NCBI RefSeq assembly: GCF_900103825.1
Contig: NZ_FNIF01000001.1
Coordinates: 496,001-560,000, forward strand
Length of the DNA stretch: 64,000 bases
Direction of reading: 5' to 3'
DNA from: Paenibacillus sp. yr247
GTDB taxonomy: Bacteria; Bacillota; Bacilli; Paenibacillales; NBRC-103111
This document shows positions 9,288-18,312 of this stretch, one piece after another; position 1 is the stretch's first letter, and every line of letters begins with the position of its first letter. The notes under the pieces were generated by a model that did no database searches, was not told where the DNA came from, and was given only the letters and a program-made list of their open reading frames with translations. The position numbers and the translations under genes are program-made.

Positions 9288-9998
9288 TTACAGGGTGCGC
9301 AGATCTTGTAAAATTTCTGTTTTGGACTTTGTTTTGTCGTCCACTTTCTTAATCACTCGAGCAGGTGCTCCCGCCACAACGGTATATTCTTCTACGTCTT
9401 GTGTGACAATAGCTCCAGCTGCAACGACGGATCCTTTACCGATGCGAACACCTTCCAAGATAACCGCATTCGCTCCAACAAGCACATCATCCTCGATGAC
9501 ACAAGGTTGTGCGGATGGAGGCTCAATAACGCCTGCAACAACAGCGCCTGCACCGATGTGACACATTTTGCCTACTTGTGCTCTACCGCCAAGAACGGCG
9601 TTCATATCGATCATTGTGCCGTCACCAACTGAAGCGCCAATATTAATAAGTGCGCCCATCATGATTACCGCGTTATCTCCGATATGTACTTTATCACGAA
9701 TGATCGCGCCCGGCTCAATACGAGCGTTGATTGGCTTCAGATCAAGCATTGGAATCGCAGAATTGCGACGATCAGCTTCAACAACGAAATCTGCAATTAG
9801 CGCTTTGTTTGCTTCCAGAACAGGCTGAATTTCGCTCCATTCGCCAAAGACAACTCCGCTACCGCCGGATAAGAAGGTTTGGCTGCCTTCGCCAAAATTA
9901 ATGCCTTCAAGGTTTCCTTTTACATATACTTTAACAGGTGTTTTTTTCTTGCTTTCTTTGATAAACTGAATAATTTCTAGGGTATTCATTTCGGTCAT
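9288..9998 (-). CDS. dapH: Tetrahydrodipicolinate N-acetyltransferase
   Basis: Transfers acetyl from acetyl-CoA to tetrahydrodipicolinate, the entry to the acetylated DAP branch. The 236-aa product equals the family length. An N-terminal DapH-specific domain (1-85, [19 protein letters not shown]) is followed by a left-handed beta-helix of hexapeptide repeats ([40 protein letters not shown]). A start three codons in (MNTLEII) is also possible; a TTAAGGAG sequence lies upstream of both. First gene of the dapH-dapL operon. Confidence 0.95.
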   Translation of the reverse strand: MTEMNTLEIIQFIKESKKKTPVKVYVKGNLEGINFGEGSQTFLSGGSGVVFGEWSEIQPVLEANKALIADFVVEADRRNSAIPMLDLKPINARIEPGAIIRDKVHIGDNAVIMMGALINIGASVGDGTMIDMNAVLGGRAQVGKMCHIGAGAVVAGVIEPPSAQPCVIEDDVLVGANAVILEGVRIGKGSVVAAGAIVTQDVEEYTVVAGAPARVIKKVDDKTKSKTEILQDLRTL

Positions 9999-10117
9999 GG
10001 TGACATCTCCTTAAGATTTAGATTGACTCTCCTATATTATCAGATAGGGAGCGTTTCAGCCAATGTGTATTCATAGAAAAGGCTTCTGGTGTTTATTCAA
10101 TTTATGAATTAGATATG

Positions 10118-10165
10118 AAAAGGACTGCGTAAAGAGTCGAAATGACTCTAAACACAGCCCTTTTT
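10118..10165 (-). terminator. Terminator of the ABC exporter operon
   Basis: On the minus strand, AAGGGCTGTGTTTAGAGTC pairs (imperfectly) with GACTCTTTACGCAGTCCTT, followed by T residues. The stem begins right at the exporter stop codon. Confidence 0.7.
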
Positions 10166-12048
10166 TAAGAGATGGCTTTTTGAGCGAACTGACTATTGTA
10201 AAGATCCGCATAGAATCCGTGTTGTTCCAATAGCTGTTCATGCGTCCCTTGTTCAATGACGGAACCCTGATTCATCACAAGAATGAGATCTGCATCACGA
10301 ATCGTTGATAGACGATGTGCAATGACAAAGCTTGTGCGGCCCTCCATCAAATTATTCATCGCTCTTTGGATGGATAATTCGGTTCGTGTATCTACACTGC
10401 TGGTCGCCTCATCGAGGATCAAAATGGGTGGATCCGCCAGTATCGCGCGGGCAATGGTGAGGAGCTGCTTTTGCCCATGTGAAAGGTTGGAGGCTTCTTC
10501 ATTCAGTATGGTGTTGTAACCATCCGGTAAGGTTCGAATGAAATGATCGGCATAGGCTGCACGAGCCGCACTAACGATCTCATCTTCTGTGGCACCATCG
10601 CGGCCATAAGCGATATTCTCACGAATCGTTCCGTTGAACAGCCAAGTATCTTGAAGTACCATGCCGAAAAGTCCGCGCAGATGATTTCGCGACATTTCAC
10701 GTGAATCTACAGCATCGATGGAAATAGATCCTCCCTTTAGTTCGTAGAAGCGCATGAGCAGATTGACGATCGTTGTTTTGCCCGCACCTGTTGGTCCAAC
10801 AATGGCAACCGTTTGTCCGGGCTCCACATTAATGTTCATATCTTCAATAAGCGTGGTATCGTCTTTGTAAGAAAAGGCGACCTGTTTAAATTGAACATGA
10901 CCTCGAACATTCGTTACCGACTTTGCATCGGTCTGTTCGAGTACTTCTTCAGGCTCATCTAACAGTTCAAAGATGCGCTCTGCGGCGGCGATTGTGGATT
11001 GAATCACGTTAGCTATATTGGCTACCTGAGTGATGGGCATCCCAAATTGCCCGGAATATTGAATAAAGGCTAAAATATCTCCGATTTTGATAGCACCATT
11101 TGTAACCATAATGCCACCAATTACACTGACCAGCACGTAGCCGATATTTCCGATGAAGGACATAAGAGGAAATATCATCCCTGAGATGAACTGTGCTCGC
11201 CAGCCGGAATGGTACAACCGGTCATTAATTTCATTGAATTTCTCGACAGATTTCTGTTCACGACCGAAAGCTTTTACAATCGTATGACCTGTGTACATCT
11301 CCTCGACATGACCATTGAGCTCGCCGAGCGTTTTTTGTTGTCCTTTGAAGTACTTTTGAGAGCGAGAAGCAATCATTTTCGTTCCCCAAATGCTTAATGG
11401 TAAGGTAATGATCGTGGCCAAGGTTAGCAAAGGGCTTATAGTCAGCATCATAATAACGATCCCTACTAAAGTAACCATTGAAGTGATCAACTGCGTTAAG
11501 CTTTGCTGCATGGTCGAACTGATCGTATCCACATCATTCGTTGCACGGCTCATCGTGTCTCCATGACTGCGGGAGTCGAAGAAGGAGAGAGGTACTCGGG
11601 AGAGTTTTTCGCTAATTTCTTTACGCAGATTAAAAACAATTTTCTGTGTGACACCGACCATAATCCTTTGTTGAATATAGGTCAGTACCGCGCTAAGTAT
11701 GTAGAGTACAGCAAGAATAAAAGCAATTTGGAGAATCGCATCGAAGTCGATTTTGGCGCCGGCAATACCTTTCATCTTCGCCATGGAGCCTTCATATAAC
11801 TTCGTTGTTGCGTTACCCATAAGTTTGGGACTAAGAATACTGAACAGTGTGCTAAGCACAGCTGAGGTAAAAACTAGGATGAAAGAGATACGGAATGGGC
11901 TCATATAACTGGACAGTCGTCTCAAAGTTCCTTTGAAATCCTTGGCCTTTTGGACTGGCATCCCCATCGCACCCATGCCGCCTCGGCCAAAGTGACCCGG
12001 GTTTATCCCCGGTGATGAAGGGCGCTGATCTCTTGGTTTTTCACTCAT
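10165..12048 (-). CDS. Heterodimeric ABC exporter, catalytic-competent subunit
   Basis: A 627-aa type IV (multidrug-like) half-transporter. The ATG at 12048 is used: GGAGG lies 7 bases before it, and the codon overlaps the upstream stop as ATGA. An N-terminal Gly/Pro-rich tail (1-45) precedes six membrane helices (about 55-350). The nucleotide-binding domain has Walker A GPTGAGKTT, Walker B ILILDEATSSVD with the catalytic Glu, and an intact H-loop (IAHRLSTI). Its signature is LSHGQ rather than LSGGQ. Paired with the 12045-13769 product, this gives one canonical ATP site (its Walker A/B with the partner's LSGGQ) and one degenerate. Substrate unknown. Confidence 0.9.
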   Translation of the reverse strand: MSEKPRDQRPSSPGINPGHFGRGGMGAMGMPVQKAKDFKGTLRRLSSYMSPFRISFILVFTSAVLSTLFSILSPKLMGNATTKLYEGSMAKMKGIAGAKIDFDAILQIAFILAVLYILSAVLTYIQQRIMVGVTQKIVFNLRKEISEKLSRVPLSFFDSRSHGDTMSRATNDVDTISSTMQQSLTQLITSMVTLVGIVIMMLTISPLLTLATIITLPLSIWGTKMIASRSQKYFKGQQKTLGELNGHVEEMYTGHTIVKAFGREQKSVEKFNEINDRLYHSGWRAQFISGMIFPLMSFIGNIGYVLVSVIGGIMVTNGAIKIGDILAFIQYSGQFGMPITQVANIANVIQSTIAAAERIFELLDEPEEVLEQTDAKSVTNVRGHVQFKQVAFSYKDDTTLIEDMNINVEPGQTVAIVGPTGAGKTTIVNLLMRFYELKGGSISIDAVDSREMSRNHLRGLFGMVLQDTWLFNGTIRENIAYGRDGATEDEIVSAARAAYADHFIRTLPDGYNTILNEEASNLSHGQKQLLTIARAILADPPILILDEATSSVDTRTELSIQRAMNNLMEGRTSFVIAHRLSTIRDADLILVMNQGSVIEQGTHEQLLEQHGFYADLYNSQFAQKAIS

Positions 12049-13769
12049 GCAATTTCCTCCTCTGACAGCTGAGAGGCAACAATCTCTTGATATACAGCAC
12101 AGGTTTTCATGAGGTCTGCATGGGTACCTGTCCCGACAATACATCCCTCTTCCAATACGATAATTCGGTTAGCATCCATTATTGTACTAACCCGCTGGGC
12201 GACTATAATCTTCGTTGCATGGTCCGTTTCAGCTTTAAGCGCGGCTCGAAGATTGGCATCCGTTTTGAAATCAAGTGCGGAGAAGCTGTCATCGAACACA
12301 TAAATGTTCGGTTTGCGAGCGAGCGCTCTGGCAATCGCCAATCGCTGCTTCTGACCGCCAGATAAATTCGTTCCGCCTTGGGCGAGAATCGCTTGATAGC
12401 CTTCTTTCATCTCTTCGATGAATTCTGCAGCTTGAGCTGTGGCTGCAGCATGCTGGATTTCCTCATCGGTTGCCATCTCGCTCCCAAATCGGATGTTATC
12501 GGCAACTGTACCTGAGAAAAGCGCAGCTTTTTGCGGAATATAACCAATTTGTTGTCTTAAGCTTTCTAACTTCAGAGTTTGCAAGGGATGGCCGTCAATC
12601 GAGATATTGCCGGAATCTACATCATAAAAGCGTAAAAGCAAATTGATCAGAGTCGTTTTGCCGGAGCCTGTGCCTCCAATTATTGCTGTGATCTCACCGG
12701 GTTCAGCACGGAAGGATAGATCACGGATTGCTGGCTGCTCCGCACCGGGATAACTAAAGGTAACGTTCTGAAACTCAATTGCAGATTGATTAGAATCCAG
12801 AGTCTTCGCCTTTTCAGCATTATGTATGTTAGACTGTAGGGCCAGAACTTCATTAATACGAACTGCAGACGCTGATGCACGGGGAATCATCATAAAAATC
12901 ATCGTCATCATGAACATAGAGAACATAATTTGCATGGCATATTGGATGAAGGCCATCAAATCACCAATCTGCATTTGATTGGCATCAATACGAACACCGC
13001 CGTACCAAAGAATGACGACAACCCCAAGATTAAATACCAGCATCATGACGGGCATCATGGTAGACATGATAATATTTACTTTTACAGCTATTTGGGTGTA
13101 ATCCAGATTCGCTTTTTCAAATTTAAGCTTTTCATGTTCGGAACGCTTAAAAGCGCGAATCACTCGAATGCCGGTTAAATTTTCACGCAGCACGAGATTG
13201 ATTCCATCAATTTTGATTTGTAACTGTTTGAATAATGGCAGTCCTTTGCGCATGATACCAATAATAGCGAGGGCAAGAATAGGGATGATGGAGATTAATA
13301 CAATAGCCAAATGCGCGTCCTTATAAGTGGCCATGATCACTCCGCCAATTAGCATAGTCGGCGCGCCGATGAACATCCGCATCATGACGATGACTTGCTG
13401 AACTTGTGCGATGTCATTCGTGGTCCTAGTAATGAGGGAAGAGGTTCCGAGTCTATCAAATTCATTCAAAGAGTAGCTCTCTACATGGGTAAAAAGCGTT
13501 CGGCGTAAATCCCTGCCGAATCCGGTCGCCGTCCGTGCCAGCAAGTAACTTGCGATGATAACACAAACCATTGCGCCCATCGCCACTAAAAGCATGTAAG
13601 CGCCAAACCGGAGAATATAAGGAATATCTCCTTTCACGACTCCGACATCGACAATGTCAGCGAGAAGTGTGGGCAGGTACAACTGCGCCAGTGATTGCAG
13701 AAGCATCAAGGTAATGATTGCAGCCACTGCAAATTTGTACGGTTTCAACAGTCGAAACAGTTTGAACAT
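12045..13769 (-). CDS. Heterodimeric ABC exporter, degenerate-site subunit
   Basis: A 574-aa ABC half-exporter: six membrane helices (about 15-300) then a nucleotide-binding domain. Walker A is GGTGSGKTT and the signature is canonical LSGGQKQRL. Walker B reads IYVFDDSFSALD, so the catalytic Glu is Asp, and the H-loop reads IVAQRVSTI with Gln for His. These are the changes expected of the degenerate subunit in TM287/288-like heterodimers. It is translated first and overlaps the partner gene by 4 bases. The leader carries the hairpin-SD element and a good promoter. Multidrug or lipid export is likely but not shown. Confidence 0.9.
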   Translation of the reverse strand: MFKLFRLLKPYKFAVAAIITLMLLQSLAQLYLPTLLADIVDVGVVKGDIPYILRFGAYMLLVAMGAMVCVIIASYLLARTATGFGRDLRRTLFTHVESYSLNEFDRLGTSSLITRTTNDIAQVQQVIVMMRMFIGAPTMLIGGVIMATYKDAHLAIVLISIIPILALAIIGIMRKGLPLFKQLQIKIDGINLVLRENLTGIRVIRAFKRSEHEKLKFEKANLDYTQIAVKVNIIMSTMMPVMMLVFNLGVVVILWYGGVRIDANQMQIGDLMAFIQYAMQIMFSMFMMTMIFMMIPRASASAVRINEVLALQSNIHNAEKAKTLDSNQSAIEFQNVTFSYPGAEQPAIRDLSFRAEPGEITAIIGGTGSGKTTLINLLLRFYDVDSGNISIDGHPLQTLKLESLRQQIGYIPQKAALFSGTVADNIRFGSEMATDEEIQHAAATAQAAEFIEEMKEGYQAILAQGGTNLSGGQKQRLAIARALARKPNIYVFDDSFSALDFKTDANLRAALKAETDHATKIIVAQRVSTIMDANRIIVLEEGCIVGTGTHADLMKTCAVYQEIVASQLSEEEIA

Positions 13770-13774
13770 GGTTT

Positions 13775-13816
13775 CCTCCTTAGAGTTTTGTGTTAGAAAA
13801 CTGAGTTTTCATAAGA
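13775..13816 (-). promoter_or_regulatory. Hairpin-SD leader element, minus-strand copy (ABC exporter)
   Basis: Read on the minus strand: TTATGAA, then AGTTTT, loop CTAACAC, AAAACT, then CTAAGGAGG before the exporter start. The last 15 bases are the same as in the carB copy. A second possible stem (GAAAAC with GTTTTC) overlaps the first, so alternative folds are possible. Confidence 0.6.
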
Positions 13817-13843
13817 AAACCGGCTCGTGCATTTTATATGTAA

Positions 13844-13873
13844 ATTATAACACATGGCTATGCACCTGCTCAA
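13844..13873 (-). promoter_or_regulatory. Promoter of the ABC exporter operon
   Basis: On the minus strand TTGAGC and TATAAT are 18 bases apart, with an extended -10 TG upstream of TATAAT. It is divergent from the pyr promoter. Confidence 0.5.
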
Positions 13874-13893
13874 AGATAGTTCTTTAATTTATA

Positions 13894-13922
13894 TTGACTT
13901 ATCGTGTCGAAAATGGGATAAT
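13894..13922 (+). promoter_or_regulatory. Promoter of the pyr operon
   Basis: TTGACT at 13894-13899 and GATAAT at 13917-13922 with 17-base spacing. The predicted start near 13929 lies just upstream of the PyrR-binding loop. Confidence 0.65.
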
Positions 13923-13928
13923 TATTTT

Positions 13929-14117
13929 AATTACATATGTACCTTTAAAAACAGTCCAGAGAGACTGGCAAGGTAGTCGATGAGAAAAGACGGGATATAC
14001 TGAGTCGCGTATTCAGTGTATGAATAAGCTTGGGGATGTGCGCATCCTTATGCCCCGGTCTGTATCTTCATGCACTCGTAACTCCTTGCCATTAATTGGG
14101 CAAGGAGTTTTTGGTTT
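13929..14117 (+). promoter_or_regulatory. PyrR-dependent attenuator of the pyr operon
   Basis: The PyrR-binding loop consensus AGTCCAGAGAGACT lies at about 13953-13966 within an anti-antiterminator stem. The intrinsic terminator pairs ACTCCTTGCC (14081-14090) with GGCAAGGAGT (14099-14108), followed by TTTTTGGTTTT. In the presence of UMP, PyrR is expected to bind the loop and favour termination before pyrR. Only one such attenuator is visible in the operon, against three in B. subtilis. Confidence 0.93.
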
Positions 14118-14139
14118 TCTAACGATAAATCGAGCAAAT

Positions 14140-14742
<603 letters not shown>

Positions 14743-14747
14743 GCATA

Positions 14748-15647
14748 GTGAGTCTACAAACAACCAAGCATTTTCTAGGATTGAAAGGCGTCAGCGCAGG
14801 GGAAATAACGAGCATTCTTGATCGTGCAGCCTATTGGGAACAATATCCAACGAAGGTGACGAATCAATTTCAAGGCAAATTCGTTTCAAACTTATTTTTT
14901 GAAAATAGTACAAGAACCCGTTTCTCCTTTGAACTGGCGCAAAAGCGCTTAGGAGCCGACGTGCTTAACTTCTCCGCTGCGGAATCCAGTGTACAAAAAG
15001 GCGAGTCCATTTACGATACGGTCCGTACCCTCGAGTCCATGGGCATCGATGCCGGTGTCATCCGCTTGAAGCCGAACGGTGTCCTTGCGGAGCTGGCTGA
15101 GAAAATCAAAATCCCGCTGATTAACGCGGGAGACGGAAATAACGAGCATCCAACGCAAGCGCTGCTCGATTTCTACACTATGCGCAAGCAGTTCGGCGCA
15201 ATCAAAGGGTTGACGGTCTCCATCATCGGAGACATCCTGCATAGCCGTGTGGCTCGCTCCAACCTTTGGGGACTCATCACTCTAGGTGCGAAAGTGCAGT
15301 TCTGCGCACCAGAACGCATGCAGGCACCGGAATTGGCTGAATTCGCGCCATATGTGTCCTTCGAGGAGGCGCTGAAGGCCGACGTGGTCATGATGCTGCG
15401 AGTACAGCTCGAACGACACGACAAAGGAATTATCCGCTCAGCGGAGGAATACCGCGAGCAGTACGGTTTAACCGTAGAGCGTGCAAGCCGCATGGCGCCT
15501 CACGCGATCATTATGCATCCGGCCCCAGTCAATCGCAACGTAGAGCTTGATGATGAACTGGTAGAACATGAAAAATCGAAAATTTTCACACAAATCGCTC
15601 ACGGTGTGCCAATTCGTATGGCAGTCATTGAACGAGCTTTATTATAA
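14748..15647 (+). CDS. pyrB: Aspartate carbamoyltransferase catalytic chain
   Basis: Condenses carbamoyl phosphate and aspartate in step two of UMP synthesis. Carbamoyl-phosphate-binding ENSTRTRFSFELA, HPTQALLDFY and the HPAPVNR block are all present. The GTG at 14748 is preferred (299 aa), with AGGAG 8 bases upstream; the GTG at 14739 overlaps that SD and the pyrR stop. No pyrI regulatory chain is present, as is usual in Bacilli. Co-transcribed with pyrR. Confidence 0.96.
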   Translation: MSLQTTKHFLGLKGVSAGEITSILDRAAYWEQYPTKVTNQFQGKFVSNLFFENSTRTRFSFELAQKRLGADVLNFSAAESSVQKGESIYDTVRTLESMGIDAGVIRLKPNGVLAELAEKIKIPLINAGDGNNEHPTQALLDFYTMRKQFGAIKGLTVSIIGDILHSRVARSNLWGLITLGAKVQFCAPERMQAPELAEFAPYVSFEEALKADVVMMLRVQLERHDKGIIRSAEEYREQYGLTVERASRMAPHAIIMHPAPVNRNVELDDELVEHEKSKIFTQIAHGVPIRMAVIERALL

Positions 15648-15667
15648 AACAGGGGGATTTCACCACA

Positions 15668-16951
15668 ATGGGCATTTGGATATTAAACGGACTTACCGTC
15701 GATGTAAATAATGTACAAGCGAAGAAACACATTTTTGTTGAGAATGACAAAATCGCACAAGTGTTAGACGCAGCAGAAGGTTCAGCTCCGCGAACAGAAG
15801 GTCATGAAGTCATTGATGCAGCAGGCAAGCTGGTTACGCCTGGATTCATCGACATGCATGTCCACTTGAGAGAGCCTGGATTTGAACATAAGGAAAATAT
15901 TGCGACCGGAACGCGCTCCGCGGCTAGAGGCGGCTTTACAACAATTGCTTGTATGCCGAATACAAGACCCGTTATCGATACTGTTGATACGGTGAACTAC
16001 ATATTGGATAAAGCTGCGACCGAAGGGGTCATCCGCGTTCTTCCATATGGCACGATCACGAAGAACGAGCTTGGCCGTGAGTTGACCGATTTCGCTGCGC
16101 TGAAGGAAGCGGGCGTCATCGGCTACACGGATGACGGCGTTGGCGTGCAAAACGCACAAATGATGAAGGATGCCATGGCGTTGGCTGTATCAATCGGCAT
16201 GCCCATCATCGCGCACTGCGAGGATGACACACTTGTTGTCGGTGCGCCTGTAAGTGAAGGGTCTTTCTCTAAAAAGCACGGCCTGAAGGGGATACCGAAC
16301 GAGTCTGAGGCGATTCATGTAGGACGCGATGTGCTGCTGGCGGAAGCGACCGGTGTTCACTATCACGTGTGCCACGTAAGCACGGAGCAGTCGGTTCGTT
16401 TGATCCGACACGCGAAGCAGTTCGGAATTAAAGTGACTGCCGAGGTATGTCCGCATCACCTAGTGCTCTCTGATGAAGACATTCCTGGACTCGATGCGAA
16501 CTGGAAGATGAACCCGCCGCTGCGCACACCGCGCGATGTGCAGGCTGTCATAGAAGGTCTGGAAGATGGGACAATCGACATCATCGTTACGGATCACGCA
16601 CCGCATAGTGAAGAAGAGAAGGCGAAAGGCATGATGCTGGCACCATTCGGCATACTCGGTTTCGAAACAGCGTTCTCACTGCTGTATACGAAATTTGTTT
16701 TGACTGGTAAATGGACGTTAGGCTTTCTCGTCGATCGTATGACAAAAAAACCTGCTGACGTATTCGGTCTTCCTTACGGAACATTGAATGTGGGCAGTGC
16801 AGCTGATATTACAATCGTGGATTTAGAAACGAAACTTGAAGTTTTGAAGGAAGAGATTGTATCTCGGAGTAAAAACACACCGTTCATCGGATGGAAGCTG
16901 CAAGGTTGGCCGATTGTAACGATCGCATCAGGTAAAGTAGTTTGGTCGTAA
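15668..16951 (+). CDS. pyrC: Dihydroorotase
   Basis: Zinc amidohydrolase (class I type, 427 aa) that cyclises carbamoyl aspartate to dihydroorotate. Metal ligands appear in DMHVHLREPGFEHKE near residue 60 and in TDHAPHSEEEK near 305; VCPHHL and the MPNT block are also present. AGGGGG lies about 8 bases upstream of the ATG. It follows pyrB by 20 bases. A 162-base gap with A/T-rich dyads separates it from carA. Confidence 0.96.
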   Translation: MGIWILNGLTVDVNNVQAKKHIFVENDKIAQVLDAAEGSAPRTEGHEVIDAAGKLVTPGFIDMHVHLREPGFEHKENIATGTRSAARGGFTTIACMPNTRPVIDTVDTVNYILDKAATEGVIRVLPYGTITKNELGRELTDFAALKEAGVIGYTDDGVGVQNAQMMKDAMALAVSIGMPIIAHCEDDTLVVGAPVSEGSFSKKHGLKGIPNESEAIHVGRDVLLAEATGVHYHVCHVSTEQSVRLIRHAKQFGIKVTAEVCPHHLVLSDEDIPGLDANWKMNPPLRTPRDVQAVIEGLEDGTIDIIVTDHAPHSEEEKAKGMMLAPFGILGFETAFSLLYTKFVLTGKWTLGFLVDRMTKKPADVFGLPYGTLNVGSAADITIVDLETKLEVLKEEIVSRSKNTPFIGWKLQGWPIVTIASGKVVWS

Positions 16952-16986
16952 TCCGCGTAGCACTCTATACGGCGAACGAAAAATCG

Positions 16987-17041
16987 TGTATATTTATACA
17001 AAATGATAATTTTTTATGCAAGTCTATGCATTTTTAAATTC
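16987..17041 (+). promoter_or_regulatory. Candidate secondary promoter / operator before carA
   Basis: The 162-base pyrC-carA gap is much longer than other spacers in the operon. It contains the dyad TGTATA-TT-TATACA (16987-17000), then TATGCA twice 10 bases apart inside A/T-rich half-sites (17004-17020 and 17025-17041) that loosely resemble ArgR boxes. CarAB feeds both pyrimidines and arginine, so separate arginine control would make sense. This is inference from pattern only. Confidence 0.3.
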
Positions 17042-17113
17042 TAATTGAAGTTGTAGGCATGACATCTGCGATTCGTGAGAATCGTTTGACAATAGCGAAG
17101 GAGTTGGAAGAAC

Positions 17114-18298
17114 ATGCAGGCAAGATTGTTGCTGGAAGACGGCACTCTTTTTACAGGAAAATCGTTCGGCAGTGAAGGTGAATCCGTCGGCGAGGTTGTA
17201 TTCAATACCGGAATTACAGGTTATCAGGAGGTGCTTTCGGATCCTTCCTACTGCGGTCAAATCGTGACCATGACGTATCCTTTGGTTGGGAACTACGGTG
17301 TCATTCGGGACGATTTTGAATCCGTACGCCCTTTCATTCATGGCTTTGTCGTTCGTGAGCATGAAGAAATTCCAAGCAATTGGAGAGCGCAATACACGCT
17401 TGGCAGCCTGCTGAAAGAATACGGCATCGTTGGCATCAGCGGCATCGATACGCGCATGCTGACTCGTAAAATCCGTCATCACGGTGTCATGAAAAGCTTG
17501 CTGACAACGTCTAATAAATCCATTGCTGAGCTAACTGAAATCCTTCGAGGAACTTCCCTCATGACAGATCAAGTAGCTCGAGTATCCACGAAAAGTGTAT
17601 ACGGCGCACCTGGACACAAGGAGCGTATCGTACTCGTTGACTTTGGAGCAAAAAGCGGAATCATCCGTGATCTTAGCAAACGTAACTGTGACGTTGTCGT
17701 TGTGCCTCAAGATGCTACGGCTGAACAAATTCGCCGCCTTGCGCCAGACGGTGTACTGCTGTCTAACGGCCCTGGGGATCCGAAAGATGTACCTCACGCA
17801 GTCGAAATGATTAAAGGTTTGCTTGGAGATATTCCGCTCTTCGGTATTTGCTTGGGTCACCAACTATTCGCACTTGCTTGCGGCGCAGACACAGACAAAC
17901 TGAAATTCGGACACCGCGGCGGGAACCATCCAGTTAAGGATTTGGCTTCCGGACGATGCTACATCACATCGCAAAACCATGGCTACACCGTTAAGGAAAA
18001 TTCTATCACTGGAACTTCCCTTGAAGTGACGCACATAAACAATAATGACCGTACCATCGAAGGCTTGAAACATAAGAACTACCCTGCCTTCTCGGTTCAA
18101 TACCATCCAGAGGCAGCACCGGGGCCATTTGACTCCAGCTACTTGTTCGATGATTTCATCTCGCTGATTCGTCAGCATAAGCTCGATAACCCACAGCAGC
18201 CGCGCCAAGCGCAAATGCTTGCTCAATGGAAAGCTTCCACGGCATCGACATCTGTAAGTAAAGCTTATGAAGCAAGTTTTGCTAACGCAAAACTCTAA
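17114..18298 (+). CDS. carA: Carbamoyl-phosphate synthase small (glutaminase) subunit
   Basis: Hydrolyses glutamine to feed ammonia to CarB. An N-terminal CarA-specific domain (1-150) is followed by a class I glutaminase domain with nucleophile Cys246 in GICLGHQ and His331/Glu333 in [10 protein letters not shown]. At 394 aa it is about 20-30 residues longer than the usual family length I recall. The extra tail (after about 360) is Gln/Ala/Ser-rich, and its last residues are encoded by the hairpin-SD element of carB. GAAGGAG lies 11-12 bases before the ATG. carB follows after 14 bases. Confidence 0.96.
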   Translation: MQARLLLEDGTLFTGKSFGSEGESVGEVVFNTGITGYQEVLSDPSYCGQIVTMTYPLVGNYGVIRDDFESVRPFIHGFVVREHEEIPSNWRAQYTLGSLLKEYGIVGISGIDTRMLTRKIRHHGVMKSLLTTSNKSIAELTEILRGTSLMTDQVARVSTKSVYGAPGHKERIVLVDFGAKSGIIRDLSKRNCDVVVVPQDATAEQIRRLAPDGVLLSNGPGDPKDVPHAVEMIKGLLGDIPLFGICLGHQLFALACGADTDKLKFGHRGGNHPVKDLASGRCYITSQNHGYTVKENSITGTSLEVTHINNNDRTIEGLKHKNYPAFSVQYHPEAAPGPFDSSYLFDDFISLIRQHKLDNPQQPRQAQMLAQWKASTASTSVSKAYEASFANAKL

Positions 18299-18303
18299 GG
18301 AGG
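18263..18303 (+). promoter_or_regulatory. Hairpin-SD leader element, copy before carB (inside carA 3' end)
   Basis: GCTTATGAAGCA, then AGTTTTGC, loop TAAC, GCAAAACT, then CTAAGGAGG, the ribosome-binding site of carB. It overlaps the last 11-12 codons of carA. The 8-bp stem is the longest of the copies. Confidence 0.65.
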
Positions 18304-18312
18304 AACTGCAAT

